64,000 nucleotides of DNA from Polynucleobacter sp. TUM22923 (GTDB lineage: Bacteria; Pseudomonadota; Gammaproteobacteria; Burkholderiales; Burkholderiaceae): contig NZ_AP027274.1 of NCBI RefSeq assembly GCF_030295705.1, positions 806,001 to 870,000 of the forward strand, given 5' to 3'. Below, one piece after another: positions 28,222 through 38,675 of this stretch; positions within the stretch are counted from its first letter, which is position 1, and each line of letters begins with the position of its first letter. The notes under the pieces were generated by a model. The model did no database searches and was not told the DNA's origin. It saw nothing but the letters and a program-made list of their open reading frames with translations. Made by a program: the position numbers and the translations under genes.

Positions 28222-30654
28222 ATGCCTGGCCACTTATTACTACCCTCTGAACCTATTCAATTGCCATTACTTCCTTTAAGGGATGTGGTGGTCTTTCCCC
28301 ATATGGTGATTCCCTTGTTTGTGGGTCGCCCAAAATCCATCAAAGCACTCGAAGCGGCTATGGAAACCGGCAAAAATGTTTTGTTGGTGGCCCAAAAGGC
28401 AGCTGCGAAAGATGAGCCTAGCGTTGATGATCTTTACGATGTTGGCTGTATTGCCAATATTCTTCAGATGCTAAAGCTGCCTGATGGCACTGTGAAAGTA
28501 TTAGTCGAAGGTATTCAGCGCGCACAAGTAAGCCAGGTTGAAGACAGTTTGGGATACTTTGCATGCGAGGCCACGCCTACAATCGCTACTGCGATGGATG
28601 CACACGAGACCGAGGCCTTGCGCCGCGCCATCATGGCTCAGTTTGATCAGTACGTAAAACTCAACAAGAAAGTGCCGCAAGAGATTCTGGCTTCCCTTGG
28701 TGGCATTGATGATCCAAGCCGCTTGGCAGATACCATTTGTGCGCACCTGCCAGTCAAGCTAGAGCAGAAGCAGCGCTTGTTGGAAATGATTGATGTAGTA
28801 AAGCGTCTCGAGAGCCTTTTGGCTGATCTTGAGAGTGAAATCGACATCTTGCAAGTAGAGAAGCGTATTCGTGGTCGCGTAAAGCGCCAGATGGAGAAGA
28901 GTCAGCGCGAATACTACTTAAATGAGCAAGTCAAAGCCATACAGAAAGAATTGGGTGAGGGCGAAGAGGGTGCTGATTTAGAGGAGCTAGAGAAGCGCAT
29001 TAAAGCAGCTCGCATGCCGAAGGAAGCGCTCAAAAAAGCAGAATCTGAGTTAAAAAAACTCAAACTCATGTCGCCCATGTCAGCAGAAGCAACGGTGATT
29101 CGTAATTTCATTGACACGTTGGTGAATCTGCCCTGGAAGAAAAAAACCAAAATTAATAACGACCTCACTAATGCTGAGAAAGTATTGGATGAAGATCACT
29201 ACGGTCTTGACAAGGTCAAAGAGCGCATTTTGGAGTACCTCGCGGTTCAACAGCGAGTTGATCGGGTAAAGGCGCCTATTCTTTGTCTAGTTGGCCCTCC
29301 TGGCGTTGGTAAGACCTCTTTAGGTCAATCGATTGCTAGGGCCACTAATCGAAAATTTGTCCGTATGGCTTTAGGTGGTGTTCGTGACGAATCTGAGATT
29401 CGTGGTCATCGACGCACTTATATTGGATCAATGCCCGGAAAGATTTTGTCGAGCCTGACTAAGGTGGGCGTGCGCAATCCTTTATTTCTGCTCGATGAAG
29501 TAGATAAGATGGGGATGGATTTCCGTGGTGATCCAGCGAGTGCATTGCTTGAGGTCCTTGATCCAGAGCAAAATCACACCTTTCAGGATCACTATGTCGA
29601 AGTAGATTTTGATTTGTCGGACGTGATGTTTGTGGCAACCTCAAATTCCTTGAACATCCCAGGCCCATTACTGGATCGATTGGAAATTATTCGTCTTGCG
29701 GGTTATACAGAGGATGAAAAGACCAGTATCGCCACTAATTATTTGATTCCCAAGCAAATTAAAAATAATGGCCTGAAAAAAGGTGAGCTACATATCGAGG
29801 AAAGTGCTGTTCGCAGCATGATCCGCTACTACACTCGTGAGGCTGGCGTTCGATCTTTAGAGCGTGAAATCAACAAGATCTGCCGTAAGGTTGTGAAGCT
29901 TTTACTCTTGAAGAAAGAGGCTGCACCAATCACTGTAAATGCAGATAACCTCGAGAAATTCTTATCTGTGCGTATCTATGACTTTGGTTTAGCTGCCAAG
30001 GAAAATCAAATTGGTCAGGTTACGGGCTTAGCCTGGACTGAAGTAGGGGGCGATCTCCTTACTATTGAGGCGGCGGTAATGCCCGGTAAAGGCGTCATTA
30101 CACGTACAGGCTCTATTGGTGATGTGATGAAGGAATCTGTTGAGGCTGCTCGCACCGTAGTTCGCTCTAGAGCGCGCAGTCTTGGTATCGCGGATGAGTC
30201 ATTTGAGAAAAAAGATATTCACATCCACTTCCCTGATGGGGCCACTCCCAAAGATGGCCCTTCAGCAGGTATCGCCATCACAACAGCTCTGGTATCCGTC
30301 TTAGCAGGCATCCCGATTCGCTCTGATGTTGCGATGACGGGTGAGATTACCTTGCGTGGTGAAGTCTTGCCTATTGGCGGCTTAAAAGAGAAGCTCTTGG
30401 CAGCTCACCGCGGCGGCATCAAGCTAGCCTTGATCCCAGAAGAAAACGTTAAGGATTTAATTGATATTCCTGACAATGTTAAGAATGCAATTGAGATTGT
30501 TCCGGTACGCTGGATTGATAAGGTGCTTGAGCTAGCTTTAGAGCGAAAACCAGTCGCCTTGCCCGATCCAACGCCGGAGGAGCTGGCCAGAAAGGCTAGT
30601 GAAGCCAGCAAGGCCAATGAAAAAGTTGCCACCGGAGAGATCCTGAAGCATTAG
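28222..30654 (+). CDS. lon: ATP-dependent protease Lon
   Basis: AAA+ serine protease of 810 residues degrading misfolded and regulatory proteins. The N-terminal LAN domain begins [23 protein letters not shown]. Walker A is [17 protein letters not shown] near residue 360 and Walker [10 protein letters not shown]. The C-terminal protease has [15 protein letters not shown] (catalytic Ser) and the Lys in [21 protein letters not shown] lies nine bases before the ATG. The C-terminal tail is short and Lys/Ala-rich. Confidence 0.97.
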   Translation: MPGHLLLPSEPIQLPLLPLRDVVVFPHMVIPLFVGRPKSIKALEAAMETGKNVLLVAQKAAAKDEPSVDDLYDVGCIANILQMLKLPDGTVKVLVEGIQRAQVSQVEDSLGYFACEATPTIATAMDAHETEALRRAIMAQFDQYVKLNKKVPQEILASLGGIDDPSRLADTICAHLPVKLEQKQRLLEMIDVVKRLESLLADLESEIDILQVEKRIRGRVKRQMEKSQREYYLNEQVKAIQKELGEGEEGADLEELEKRIKAARMPKEALKKAESELKKLKLMSPMSAEATVIRNFIDTLVNLPWKKKTKINNDLTNAEKVLDEDHYGLDKVKERILEYLAVQQRVDRVKAPILCLVGPPGVGKTSLGQSIARATNRKFVRMALGGVRDESEIRGHRRTYIGSMPGKILSSLTKVGVRNPLFLLDEVDKMGMDFRGDPASALLEVLDPEQNHTFQDHYVEVDFDLSDVMFVATSNSLNIPGPLLDRLEIIRLAGYTEDEKTSIATNYLIPKQIKNNGLKKGELHIEESAVRSMIRYYTREAGVRSLEREINKICRKVVKLLLLKKEAAPITVNADNLEKFLSVRIYDFGLAAKENQIGQVTGLAWTEVGGDLLTIEAAVMPGKGVITRTGSIGDVMKESVEAARTVVRSRARSLGIADESFEKKDIHIHFPDGATPKDGPSAGIAITTALVSVLAGIPIRSDVAMTGEITLRGEVLPIGGLKEKLLAAHRGGIKLALIPEENVKDLIDIPDNVKNAIEIVPVRWIDKVLELALERKPVALPDPTPEELARKASEASKANEKVATGEILKH

Positions 30655-30668
30655 GGCTTGAAGGTCTT

Positions 30669-30709
30669 TTGATCGGCATGGCTTCGGTTCTTATGAGGTC
30701 GCCGATCAA
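30669..30709 (+). terminator. inverted repeat after lon, possible terminator
   Basis: TTGATCGGC (30669-30677) and GCCGATCAA (30701-30709) are perfect complements, a 9-bp stem with a 23-base loop. No clear T-run follows. It lies just after the lon stop and before tRNA-Val. Confidence 0.4.
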
Positions 30710-30760
30710 GAACCCTTCATTTGCTTTTCCACTAGGTTACAATATCGTTTGTATTAATTG

Positions 30761-30836
30761 GGGCGCTTAGCTCAGATGGTAGAGCGTCTGCCTTACACGC
30801 AGAATGTCGGCGGTTCGATCCCGTCAGCGCCCACCA
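30761..30836 (+). tRNA. tRNA-Val (anticodon UAC)
   Basis: A 76-base tRNA starting GGGCGCT and ending with encoded CCA. The anticodon stem TCTGC/GCAGA encloses CTTACAC, anticodon TAC. The T-arm is GGCGGTTCGATCCCGTC. A possible -10 box, TACAAT, lies at 30738-30743. Confidence 0.96.
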
Positions 30837-30949
30837 GTTTCCCAATCGTTTTCTATTCGTACGTGAATCTCTTTCAGGCTTTCTAGCTCATCTAGACTCT
30901 TATGCCTAGTACAGTCATACTATTAACTTCATTACTTAGCGATTAATTT

Positions 30950-32416
30950 ATGTTTGATACCGTACGTAAACACCGAAAAATTCTCCAGTTCATATTGATG
31001 CTCTTTATTGTTCCGTCATTTGCATTGTTTGGTATTTCTAGCTACTCGAGCTTTATGGACAAGGAAACAGACATTGTTAAGGTAAATGGGAAGCCTATAA
31101 GCGCTCAGGAAGTAGATAACGCCGCTAAGCGCCAAGCCGAGCGGGTAGGGGGTAGTGCCCAAATCGCTCAAAGCCTCCCTTTTCGTCAGGCGATCTTAAA
31201 TGAGTTACTGCAGCAAAGAATTTTAGGTTTTGCAGTGGGCGACTTACGCCTTCAAGTTGGTAAGCAGGAGTTGGTCAGTAGCCTGCAAAAAATTCCTCAA
31301 ATACGTGCCTTATATCGCCAAGATGGTAGCTTTGATGATGCGCGTTTTAAGCAGTTGTTAGCTAGCAACGGCATGAATGAAGAGCAATTTTATGCGGGTC
31401 AAAGTTTTGATTTAAAAATACAGCAATTAGTGAACTCGGTTGCACGTACAGAATTAGCCAGCCCGAAGCTAGCCGAGGTAATTTCCTCGCTCTATGAGAC
31501 TGAGAGAGAAGTTCAGGCAATGCAATTTAATGTGCAAGACTATTTAGGCAAGGTTAATCCTAGCCCGGAAGAGCTAGAAGCTTTCTATCAAGCCAATGCA
31601 AAGCTTTTTGAGCGTCCAGAATATATAGATGTGGAATATCTTGTACTTAAAGCAGAGCCAAAAGAGGAGGCTAAGTCCTTTAATGAAAAAGCCGACCAGT
31701 TTGCCAACATCACTTACGATCAGGCTGATAGCTTAAAGCCAGCTGCCGACAAGCTAAAGCTGAGTATTCAATCCCAAAAAGGGGTCACGCGTGCTGGCGC
31801 TGCCGGAGTATCCAGGGACCATCCTCTTGCTAATGCTAAGGTGCTGCAATCCTTATTTGGCGATGAAGCACTAAAAAATAAACGCAACACTGAAGCTGTT
31901 CAAATATCCCCCGGAGTGTTTGTATCAGCTCGAGTGGTGATATTGCATCCAGCGCAAATCCTACCTTTGAGTGAGGTTTCTGCGGAAGTTAATCGTCAAG
32001 TTAGCCTGCGTATGGCTGAAAAGTTAGCCTTGGCCGCAGCCTCAGAAAAATTATCATCCCTAGAAAAAGATCCCAAGAGTTCCGCAGGATTCGCTTCGTC
32101 AGTATGGATCTCTCGGAATAAGCCCGGTAGCTTAGTAGGTCAAGCGATTGATGATGTGATGTCTGTTAATCCCGGCGCTTTACCAGCGGTAATTTCCGTT
32201 TCTAATCCGGGCGTTGGGGCAACTATTTATCGCATTGATGGAGTTCGTCAACCGGCCACTATTGATGCTAAAGCCCACAAAGCTCAGGCTCAACAAATCC
32301 AGGCGCTGGCAGCGCAATCTGAGTTTGCTGGTTTTATGGCCTACTGGCGTAACAGTGCTGGTGTCAAAGTCATTAATCCTCTGAAGCAGGCTAATGCCGG
32401 TGGTGCGGGTGGTTAA
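30950..32416 (+). CDS. ppiD: PpiD/SurA_N-type periplasmic chaperone lacking the parvulin domain
   Basis: Membrane-anchored periplasmic folding factor of 488 residues. Residues about 13-33 form one N-terminal membrane anchor (ILQFILMLFIVPSFALFGIS), followed by the SurA_N chaperone region with VNGKPISAQEVDNA. PpiD proteins of this group are usually above 600 residues. Here the segment PEYIDVEYLVLKA (residues 223-235) runs almost directly into FANITYDQADSLKPAADKLKL, which in relatives lies after the parvulin isomerase domain. No parvulin motif of the GGDLGF type is found. It is probably a chaperone without isomerase activity. Position after lon and tRNA-Val fits ppiD order in other proteobacteria. 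Confidence 0.85.
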   Translation: MFDTVRKHRKILQFILMLFIVPSFALFGISSYSSFMDKETDIVKVNGKPISAQEVDNAAKRQAERVGGSAQIAQSLPFRQAILNELLQQRILGFAVGDLRLQVGKQELVSSLQKIPQIRALYRQDGSFDDARFKQLLASNGMNEEQFYAGQSFDLKIQQLVNSVARTELASPKLAEVISSLYETEREVQAMQFNVQDYLGKVNPSPEELEAFYQANAKLFERPEYIDVEYLVLKAEPKEEAKSFNEKADQFANITYDQADSLKPAADKLKLSIQSQKGVTRAGAAGVSRDHPLANAKVLQSLFGDEALKNKRNTEAVQISPGVFVSARVVILHPAQILPLSEVSAEVNRQVSLRMAEKLALAAASEKLSSLEKDPKSSAGFASSVWISRNKPGSLVGQAIDDVMSVNPGALPAVISVSNPGVGATIYRIDGVRQPATIDAKAHKAQAQQIQALAAQSEFAGFMAYWRNSAGVKVINPLKQANAGGAGG

Positions 32417-33072
32417 TTTACCCCAGTTGATTTTTTGAGCAGATTTAAATATGGGGCCATTGCGCCCCATACGTTTTTATAGAGAACGGTCTGAGCTTCT
32501 ACGTTCGGATGTAATCGATCCGCCTGAAAGAGGGCGGGATTAGTGGCAACGCCATTTAAAAAAAAGGGTAAAAGCTCAACCTTTTGCTCTTGTGCAAGTG
32601 TGGCGTAGAGGTCTTTAAATTGCTTTGTATAAGCTTGGCCATAGTTCGGCGGTATCTGCATTCCAAAGAGCAAAACCTTTGCGCCAGCTTGTTTGCTATC
32701 TAGAATCATCTTGCGTAGATTTTTTTCAGTTTCGGCAATAGGTAAGCCACGAAGGGCATCGTTTGCGCCCAACTCAATCATTACAATTCCTGGTTTTTTT
32801 TGAGCGAGGAGTGATGGCAGTCTCGATACGCCGCCCGAAGTCGTTTCGCCGCTGATGCTGGCGTTAAAAAGTGACCAATGGCTAGCATCCTGCTGCAGTT
32901 TTTTTTCTAGCTGATGAGTCCATCCTGTTCCACGCGGAATGCCGTACTCAGCAGAGAGGCTATCCCCTAGAACCAAAATAACCGAATTTGTTTGTGCCCA
33001 ACAGTGAATACTCATAAACAGGCAAAATAGACCAACTAGCCATGTTGTAAAGTTTGAGGCTGGATTACGCAT
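32413..33072 (-). CDS. tesA: TesA-like GDSL arylesterase / lysophospholipase
   Basis: SGNH hydrolase of 219 residues with a signal peptide of about 26 residues (hydrophobic segment LVGLFCLFMSIHCWAQ), so periplasmic. Block I is VLGDSLSAEYGI (catalytic Ser), block III IELGANDALRG and block V ADRLHPNVEAQ with catalytic Asp and His. It acts on acyl esters and lysophospholipids, as E. coli TesA does. The gene is divergent from ybbA with 20 bases between starts, the same pairing as in E. coli, and its stop overlaps the convergent ppiD stop. Confidence 0.9.
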   Translation of the reverse strand: MRNPASNFTTWLVGLFCLFMSIHCWAQTNSVILVLGDSLSAEYGIPRGTGWTHQLEKKLQQDASHWSLFNASISGETTSGGVSRLPSLLAQKKPGIVMIELGANDALRGLPIAETEKNLRKMILDSKQAGAKVLLFGMQIPPNYGQAYTKQFKDLYATLAQEQKVELLPFFLNGVATNPALFQADRLHPNVEAQTVLYKNVWGAMAPYLNLLKKSTGVN

Positions 33073-33092
33073 TTTTACTTGAAAATCTTCCT

Positions 33093-33773
33093 ATGAATAA
33101 AGCACTTAAATCCATTATTGCCGACCATCTTTCAAAAACGGTGAAAACAAGTGATGGTGACCTCAGTATTTTGCACGACATTTGCTTTGAGATTTATTCC
33201 GGGGAAAGTGTCGCTATCGTAGGCGCATCTGGGTCTGGAAAAAGTACCTTATTAAGCCTTTTGGCGGGCTTAGACCTTCCTTCTTCAGGAGGCGTCAGCT
33301 TAATGGGCAACAGCTTAAACGGACTAGATGAGGATGGCCGCGCTCAGCTGCGGGGGCAGCATATCGGCTTTGTTTTCCAATCTTTTCAATTGCTACCGCA
33401 CTTGAATGCCTTAGAAAACGTGATGCTGCCAATGGAATTGGCTGGAGTTAAGCTGTCCGAGGCTAAAGAGTCAGCTCAGATGTGGCTAGAAAAGGTGGGT
33501 TTAGGGGATCGGCTACATCACTTCCCAAGGACGCTTTCAGGAGGTGAGCAGCAGCGTGTGGCATTGGCTCGGGCTTTTATTAATAAGCCCGCAATTCTGT
33601 TTGCTGACGAGCCAACGGGCAGTTTGGACGAGTTCAGCGGTAAGCGGGTAATTGAGCTCCTTTTTGAGCTAAATCTTGTTAATTTATCAACTTTAGTTTT
33701 GGTAACGCACGACCAGTCTTTGGCTGCACGGTGCGAACGCCAATTACAACTTCAAGGTGGTCGCTTGATTTAA
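33093..33773 (+). CDS. ybbA: ABC transporter ATP-binding protein YbbA
   Basis: ABC ATPase of 226 residues of the LolD/MacB-like group. Walker A is GASGSGKSTLL, the signature LSGGEQQRVALARAF and Walker B ILFADEPTGSLD. An in-frame TTG at 33054 would overlap tesA and is not preferred; ATG 33093 gives a normal N-terminus. In E. coli ybbA is followed by the large permease gene ybbP. Here purL follows after 21 bases and no permease is present, so its membrane partner must be encoded elsewhere or be missing. Confidence 0.87.
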   Translation: MNKALKSIIADHLSKTVKTSDGDLSILHDICFEIYSGESVAIVGASGSGKSTLLSLLAGLDLPSSGGVSLMGNSLNGLDEDGRAQLRGQHIGFVFQSFQLLPHLNALENVMLPMELAGVKLSEAKESAQMWLEKVGLGDRLHHFPRTLSGGEQQRVALARAFINKPAILFADEPTGSLDEFSGKRVIELLFELNLVNLSTLVLVTHDQSLAARCERQLQLQGGRLI

Positions 33774-33794
33774 TCAAAACCTTATAATCTAGGG

Positions 33795-36700
33795 ATGTTT
33801 TCATACACTTGCTTGCCTGGGGCTAATGCCCTTTCCGCCTTCCGCCAACAGCGACTTATAGCGACGCTTGTGGCTCAGGGTATCGATCTTGAGTCTATTG
33901 AGGCGCAATATCTCCATTTCATTTGGACTGAGGAAGAGCTTAGTCCTCAAGATAAAACGGTACTCGAAAGCTTACTTACTTACGGCCAGCCCTTCAAGGC
34001 TGATGCAAAGTCTGGAACCCCGCTTTTTGGCAAGCCTAATGCGAGAAAGAATTCGATTTCGATTCCTCGCTTTGGAACTGTTTCATCGTGGGCTAGTAAA
34101 GCAACCGACATTGCTCGTCAATGTGGATTAAATATTTTGCGTATTGAGCGGGGCATTGAATACACCTGGCAGTCCAAAAAGAACATCAGCGCAGAACAAG
34201 AGCAGCAAGTATTTGCTGCGTTACACGATCGCATGACTGAAACGCTCATCACTCATGCAGATCAAGCTAGCGCCTTGTATCAAACGTTAGCTGATCGCCC
34301 GTTTAAGCGGATTTTGATATTGAGTGAAGGTAAGTCAGCCTTAGACAAAGCGAATCAAGAGTTAGGGCTAGCACTGTCAGATGATGAAATTATTTACCTG
34401 ACTGAGAATTTCATTCGTCTCGAGCGTAATCCTACAGACGTTGAGCTCATCATGTTTGCGCAGGCCAATAGTGAGCATTGTCGTCACAAGATTTTTAATT
34501 CCACCTGGACAATTGATGGTGATGATCAAGAGAGGTCATTGTTTGCGATGATTCGCAATACCCATCAACTGCAGCCTGAGGGCACCATTGTTGCTTACTC
34601 TGATAACTCTGCCGTGATGGTTGGCTGTGAGTCAGAGACATGGTCCTCGAAAGGTGCAGACCATCATTATGAAAAAGATACGCGTCTTGTTCACACCCTG
34701 ATGAAAGTGGAGACTCATAATCATCCTACGGCTATAGCGCCTTTTCCGGGTGCCTCTACTGGTGCCGGTGGTGAGATTCGCGATGAGGGCGCCACTGGTA
34801 TTGGCGGTCGTCCCAAAGCAGGCCTAACGGGCTTCACGGTATCGAACTTAAATATTCCTGGTACCGATTTCCCATGGGAAACAGAGCGCTATGGAAAGCC
34901 AGATCGGATTGCAACACCACTGCAAATCATGATCGATGGCCCTTTAGGCGGAGCCGCTTTTAATAATGAATTTGGACGCCCAATATTGGGTGGCTACTTC
35001 CGTGTATTTGAGCAAACACTAGAGGGTGTTCGTCGTGGCTATCACAAGCCGATCATGATCGCGGGCGGTATTGGTAGTATTGATTCGATCCATACGGCTA
35101 AAAAAGAAATTAAAGCAGGGCACTTATTCATTCAGCTGGGCGGCCCTGGGATGCGTATTGGTATGGGCGGTGCAACAGGAAGCTCTGTTACTACCGGCAC
35201 CAATACCGCAGACTTGGATTTTGATTCCGTTCAGCGTGGCAACCCTGAAATGGAGCGTCGAGCGCAAGAAGTGATTAACGCTTGCTGCGCAATGGGTGAA
35301 GGCAATCCCATAGTTTCTATTCATGATGTTGGAGCAGGCGGCTTATCCAATGCCTTTCCTGAATTGGCAGACGGCGCAGGTCTAGGTGCGCAATTTAAGT
35401 TACGCAATGTTCCTCTTGAAGAGAGTGGCATGAGCCCCGCTGAGATTTGGTGTAATGAATCTCAAGAGCGCTATGTCTTAGCTATTGACTCCAAAGACCT
35501 GAGTTTATTAACCGCTTTATGTGAACGGGAGCGTTGCCCATTTGCTGTTGTTGGTGAAGCCACAACTGAGCGTCAACTGCAGTTAAGTGATTGCAAAGAG
35601 GCTTCTGGAACTGATGCGGCGATGCCAATTGATATGCCAATGGAAGTGCTTCTTGGAAAGCCACCGCGAATGCATCGCGATGTTCAACGAGTAGAGCAGA
35701 ACTTCGATGAGCTTAATGTAACTGATGCTGACTTGGATCAGTGTATTGCTTGGGTCTTGCAGCAGCCAACGGTCGCAAGTAAGTCTTTCTTAATCACGAT
35801 CGGCGATCGTACAGTTGGCGGCTTAAATGCCCGCGACCCTTTTGTTGGCCCATGGCAAGTGCCGGTAGCTGATTGCGCCGTAACCCTGATGGATTACAAA
35901 GGTTATCGCGGCGAAGCGATGTCAATGGGTGAGCGTACTCCTTTGGCTGTTATTAATGCACCAGCAGCAGCAAAAATGGCGGTTGGTGAAGCTATTACTA
36001 ATTTATTAGCTGCAGATATTCTTCGATTAGAAGATGTGAAGCTCTCCGCCAACTGGATGGCTGCATGCGGCAGTCCTGGTGAGGATGCTAAGTTGTATGA
36101 CTCTGTTGCTGCTATTGGCATGGAATTGTGCCCCGCATTGGGCATTTCTATTCCAGTTGGCAAAGATTCCTTATCAATGGCAACGGCCTGGAAAGAGGGG
36201 GACCAATCTAAGGCCGTAGTGTCACCAGTCTCGCTGATTATTTCTGCATTTGCTCCTGTTCAGGATGTACGAAAAACATCCACTCCTTTATTGGTTCTGA
36301 AGGATGTTGCAGGACAGCCTATTGAAACGGAGTTGATCTTAATTGACCTAGGTCGAGGTCAGAATCGGATGGCTGGCAGCATCTTGGCTCAAGTACTCAA
36401 CCAATCTGGTAAGTCTGCACCTAACGTCGATCAACCACAGGATCTCAAATCCTTGGCTGCGGCAATTATTGAATTACGTAAGCACCAAATGCTGTTGGCC
36501 TATCACGATCGTTCTGATGGCGGCTTACTAGCCTGTATTGCTGAAATGGCATTTGCTTCTCATTGCGGTATCTCCATCAATGTTGATATGATCGCGGTCG
36601 ACCTCGGTCAAGAGCCAGACTGGGGAGATGCCAAGAACTGGGCTGATCAAGTTTCTGGTCGACGTCATGAACAAACAATACGCGCGCTGTTTAACGAAGA

Positions 36701-37829
36701 GTTAGGCGCTGTTATTCAGATACGCAAAGCAGATCGTGATGCCGTATTTGCGACGCTTCGAAAGTTGGGCTTAAGCGCCTGTAGCCACGTCGTTGCAAAA
36801 CCAAATACGAATGGACGAATTGAAATCTGGCGTGATGCAAAAAATATTTTTGCCGAGCCCCGCGTAGTCTTGCAAAAGATGTGGGGTAATACCAGCTATC
36901 AAATTGCACGCTTGCGTGACAATCTAGATTGTGCAGATAGTGAGTTTGCCTTGCTAGACAATCTTGCTGACGCTGGTATGTCACCTAAGCTGACATTCGA
37001 TCCTGCGGATGACATCGCTGCACCATTCATTAACAAGAACGTTAGACCTAAGCTAGCGATTTTGCGTGAGCAGGGTGTGAATTCTCATGTTGAAATGGCC
37101 TATGCCATGAGTTGGGCTGGTTTTGATAGCTATGATGTCCATATGTCTGACTTGCTTTCCGGAAAAGCCAACTTAGCTGATTTCCGTGGCTTGATTGCTT
37201 GCGGCGGCTTTAGTTATGGTGATGTATTGGGCGCTGGTGAAGGATGGGCTAAAACCATCCTATTTAATAATCAATTGCGTGATCAGTTTTCCACTTTCTT
37301 CAATCGCGAGGAAAGCTTTGCTTTGGGAGTCTGCAATGGTTGCCAAATGATGAGCAATCTTTCTGGAATCATTCCTGGCGCACAAGCGTGGCCTAAATTT
37401 ACTCGCAATCAATCTGAGCAATATGAAGCGCGCTTCGTGATGGCAGAGGTGATGCCTTCACCTTCCATATTTACTCAGGGAATGGAAGGCAGTCATCTGC
37501 CGATTGCTATTGCCCATGGCGAGGGATTTGCTAACTTTAGCTTGCAAGGAAATTTAGATTCAATTAAGCAACAGGGATTAAGTACTTTACGTTTTGTGGA
37601 TCATCAGGGCGTTCCGACTGAAACTTATCCCATGAATCCCAATGGGTCACCTGGTGGGTTGACTGGTGTGACAACGGCTGATGGCCGCTTTACTGTAATG
37701 ATGCCGCACCCTGAACGTGTTTTCCGCGCAGCGCAAATGAGCTGGTGTCCACCAGCATGGCTTGATGTCTCGGATGGAGCGAGCCCTTGGATGCGCCTGT
37801 TCCGCAATGCGCGTAGTTGGGCGAGGTAA
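33795..37829 (+). CDS. purL: phosphoribosylformylglycinamidine synthase (single-chain PurL)
   Basis: Large-form FGAM synthase of 1344 residues for the fourth step of purine synthesis. The order is an N-terminal PurS-like domain, two AIR-synthase-like halves with [30 protein letters not shown] near residue 305, and a C-terminal class I glutaminase with [12 protein letters not shown] (catalytic Cys) and the His-Glu pair in [14 protein letters not shown] lies at 33783-33788, seven bases before the ATG, and AGGG abuts the ATG directly, too close for a normal ribosome binding site. Length and domain order match the proteobacterial form. Confidence 0.96.
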   Translation: MFSYTCLPGANALSAFRQQRLIATLVAQGIDLESIEAQYLHFIWTEEELSPQDKTVLESLLTYGQPFKADAKSGTPLFGKPNARKNSISIPRFGTVSSWASKATDIARQCGLNILRIERGIEYTWQSKKNISAEQEQQVFAALHDRMTETLITHADQASALYQTLADRPFKRILILSEGKSALDKANQELGLALSDDEIIYLTENFIRLERNPTDVELIMFAQANSEHCRHKIFNSTWTIDGDDQERSLFAMIRNTHQLQPEGTIVAYSDNSAVMVGCESETWSSKGADHHYEKDTRLVHTLMKVETHNHPTAIAPFPGASTGAGGEIRDEGATGIGGRPKAGLTGFTVSNLNIPGTDFPWETERYGKPDRIATPLQIMIDGPLGGAAFNNEFGRPILGGYFRVFEQTLEGVRRGYHKPIMIAGGIGSIDSIHTAKKEIKAGHLFIQLGGPGMRIGMGGATGSSVTTGTNTADLDFDSVQRGNPEMERRAQEVINACCAMGEGNPIVSIHDVGAGGLSNAFPELADGAGLGAQFKLRNVPLEESGMSPAEIWCNESQERYVLAIDSKDLSLLTALCERERCPFAVVGEATTERQLQLSDCKEASGTDAAMPIDMPMEVLLGKPPRMHRDVQRVEQNFDELNVTDADLDQCIAWVLQQPTVASKSFLITIGDRTVGGLNARDPFVGPWQVPVADCAVTLMDYKGYRGEAMSMGERTPLAVINAPAAAKMAVGEAITNLLAADILRLEDVKLSANWMAACGSPGEDAKLYDSVAAIGMELCPALGISIPVGKDSLSMATAWKEGDQSKAVVSPVSLIISAFAPVQDVRKTSTPLLVLKDVAGQPIETELILIDLGRGQNRMAGSILAQVLNQSGKSAPNVDQPQDLKSLAAAIIELRKHQMLLAYHDRSDGGLLACIAEMAFASHCGISINVDMIAVDLGQEPDWGDAKNWADQVSGRRHEQTIRALFNEELGAVIQIRKADRDAVFATLRKLGLSACSHVVAKPNTNGRIEIWRDAKNIFAEPRVVLQKMWGNTSYQIARLRDNLDCADSEFALLDNLADAGMSPKLTFDPADDIAAPFINKNVRPKLAILREQGVNSHVEMAYAMSWAGFDSYDVHMSDLLSGKANLADFRGLIACGGFSYGDVLGAGEGWAKTILFNNQLRDQFSTFFNREESFALGVCNGCQMMSNLSGIIPGAQAWPKFTRNQSEQYEARFVMAEVMPSPSIFTQGMEGSHLPIAIAHGEGFANFSLQGNLDSIKQQGLSTLRFVDHQGVPTETYPMNPNGSPGGLTGVTTADGRFTVMMPHPERVFRAAQMSWCPPAWLDVSDGASPWMRLFRNARSWAR

Positions 37830-37835
37830 ATCATT

Positions 37836-38597
37836 GTGCTAATGGAGCCAGTAACCTTCTCTGAAAGCGGGGGAATTCGTTACCTGCATTTTGGTAGCGA
37901 GTTAATTCAAGGGGCGATGCGCATTCGGGATCCGGATGAAATCTATCTTGAATATAACCAGCAGATGATGGCCTGGCTACTTTTTTTAGAGACAAGGCCA
38001 GGAATGCGAGTTGCTCAACTTGGCCTTGGTACCGGAGCATTAACCAAATTTACTCATCGATATTGTCCAGCAGTAAAAAATACGGTTGTCGAGATGAATC
38101 CTTCGGTGGTTATTGCGGCTAGGAGTATGTTCTCTACGCCAAGCGATGATCGCCGTCTGCAAACAATTCAGATGGATGCCAAGCAATTTGTTCGCCATGA
38201 TGATTATCAGAATCACTTTGATGCAATACAAGTGGATCTATATGATGCGATTTGCGATGGACCTAGCGCAAGCTCATTGGAGTTTTACCAAGGCTGCTAT
38301 AACGCCTTGAAGTCACCTGGCATTCTCACGGTGAATCTCTTTTCGCGTCATCCAAGCCTCGATTTAAATTTAAATCACATCAGTGATGCTTTTGATAACA
38401 GGGTACTCTTATTTCCAGAGTCACATGACTGCAATGTGGTGGCAATTGCCTTTAAAGGGCCTATGTTGGATGTCGAGTGGCAGGACGTATCTAGGCGTGC
38501 GAAGTTAATTATGGAAAAGACTGGCCTACCAACTAATACTTGGGTATCGGGTTTAAATCGTGAGAATGCTCACCAAGAAAATAAGCTGTACATCTGA
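37836..38597 (+). CDS. spermidine-synthase-like methyltransferase-fold protein
   Basis: A 253-residue protein of the SpeE superfamily. The nucleotide-binding glycine loop is QLGLGTGALTKF and the acidic strand end VEMNPSVV. The region that in true spermidine synthases reads like DCTDPIGPGE is here VDLYDAICDGP, so part of the aminopropyl-transfer site seems altered. No S-adenosylmethionine decarboxylase gene is nearby. The GTG at 37836 fits GAGG ten bases upstream; ATG 37842 is the alternative. It lies six bases after purL and ends before a strong terminator. The true substrate is unknown. Confidence 0.7.
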   Translation: MLMEPVTFSESGGIRYLHFGSELIQGAMRIRDPDEIYLEYNQQMMAWLLFLETRPGMRVAQLGLGTGALTKFTHRYCPAVKNTVVEMNPSVVIAARSMFSTPSDDRRLQTIQMDAKQFVRHDDYQNHFDAIQVDLYDAICDGPSASSLEFYQGCYNALKSPGILTVNLFSRHPSLDLNLNHISDAFDNRVLLFPESHDCNVVAIAFKGPMLDVEWQDVSRRAKLIMEKTGLPTNTWVSGLNRENAHQENKLYI

Positions 38598-38619
38598 ATA
38601 ATTTAAGCTTCTAGGCATA

Positions 38620-38647
38620 AAAAAGGCGATCATTTGATCGCCTTTTT
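38620..38647. terminator. bidirectional intrinsic terminator
   Basis: AAAAAGGCGATCA and TGATCGCCTTTTT form a perfect 13-bp stem with a 2-base loop, having A-run and T-run on either side. It separates the spermidine-synthase-like gene from convergent acnB and should work for both strands. Confidence 0.93.
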
Positions 38648-38675
38648 ATTTTCCCAGAAACAGGAAATCAATTCA

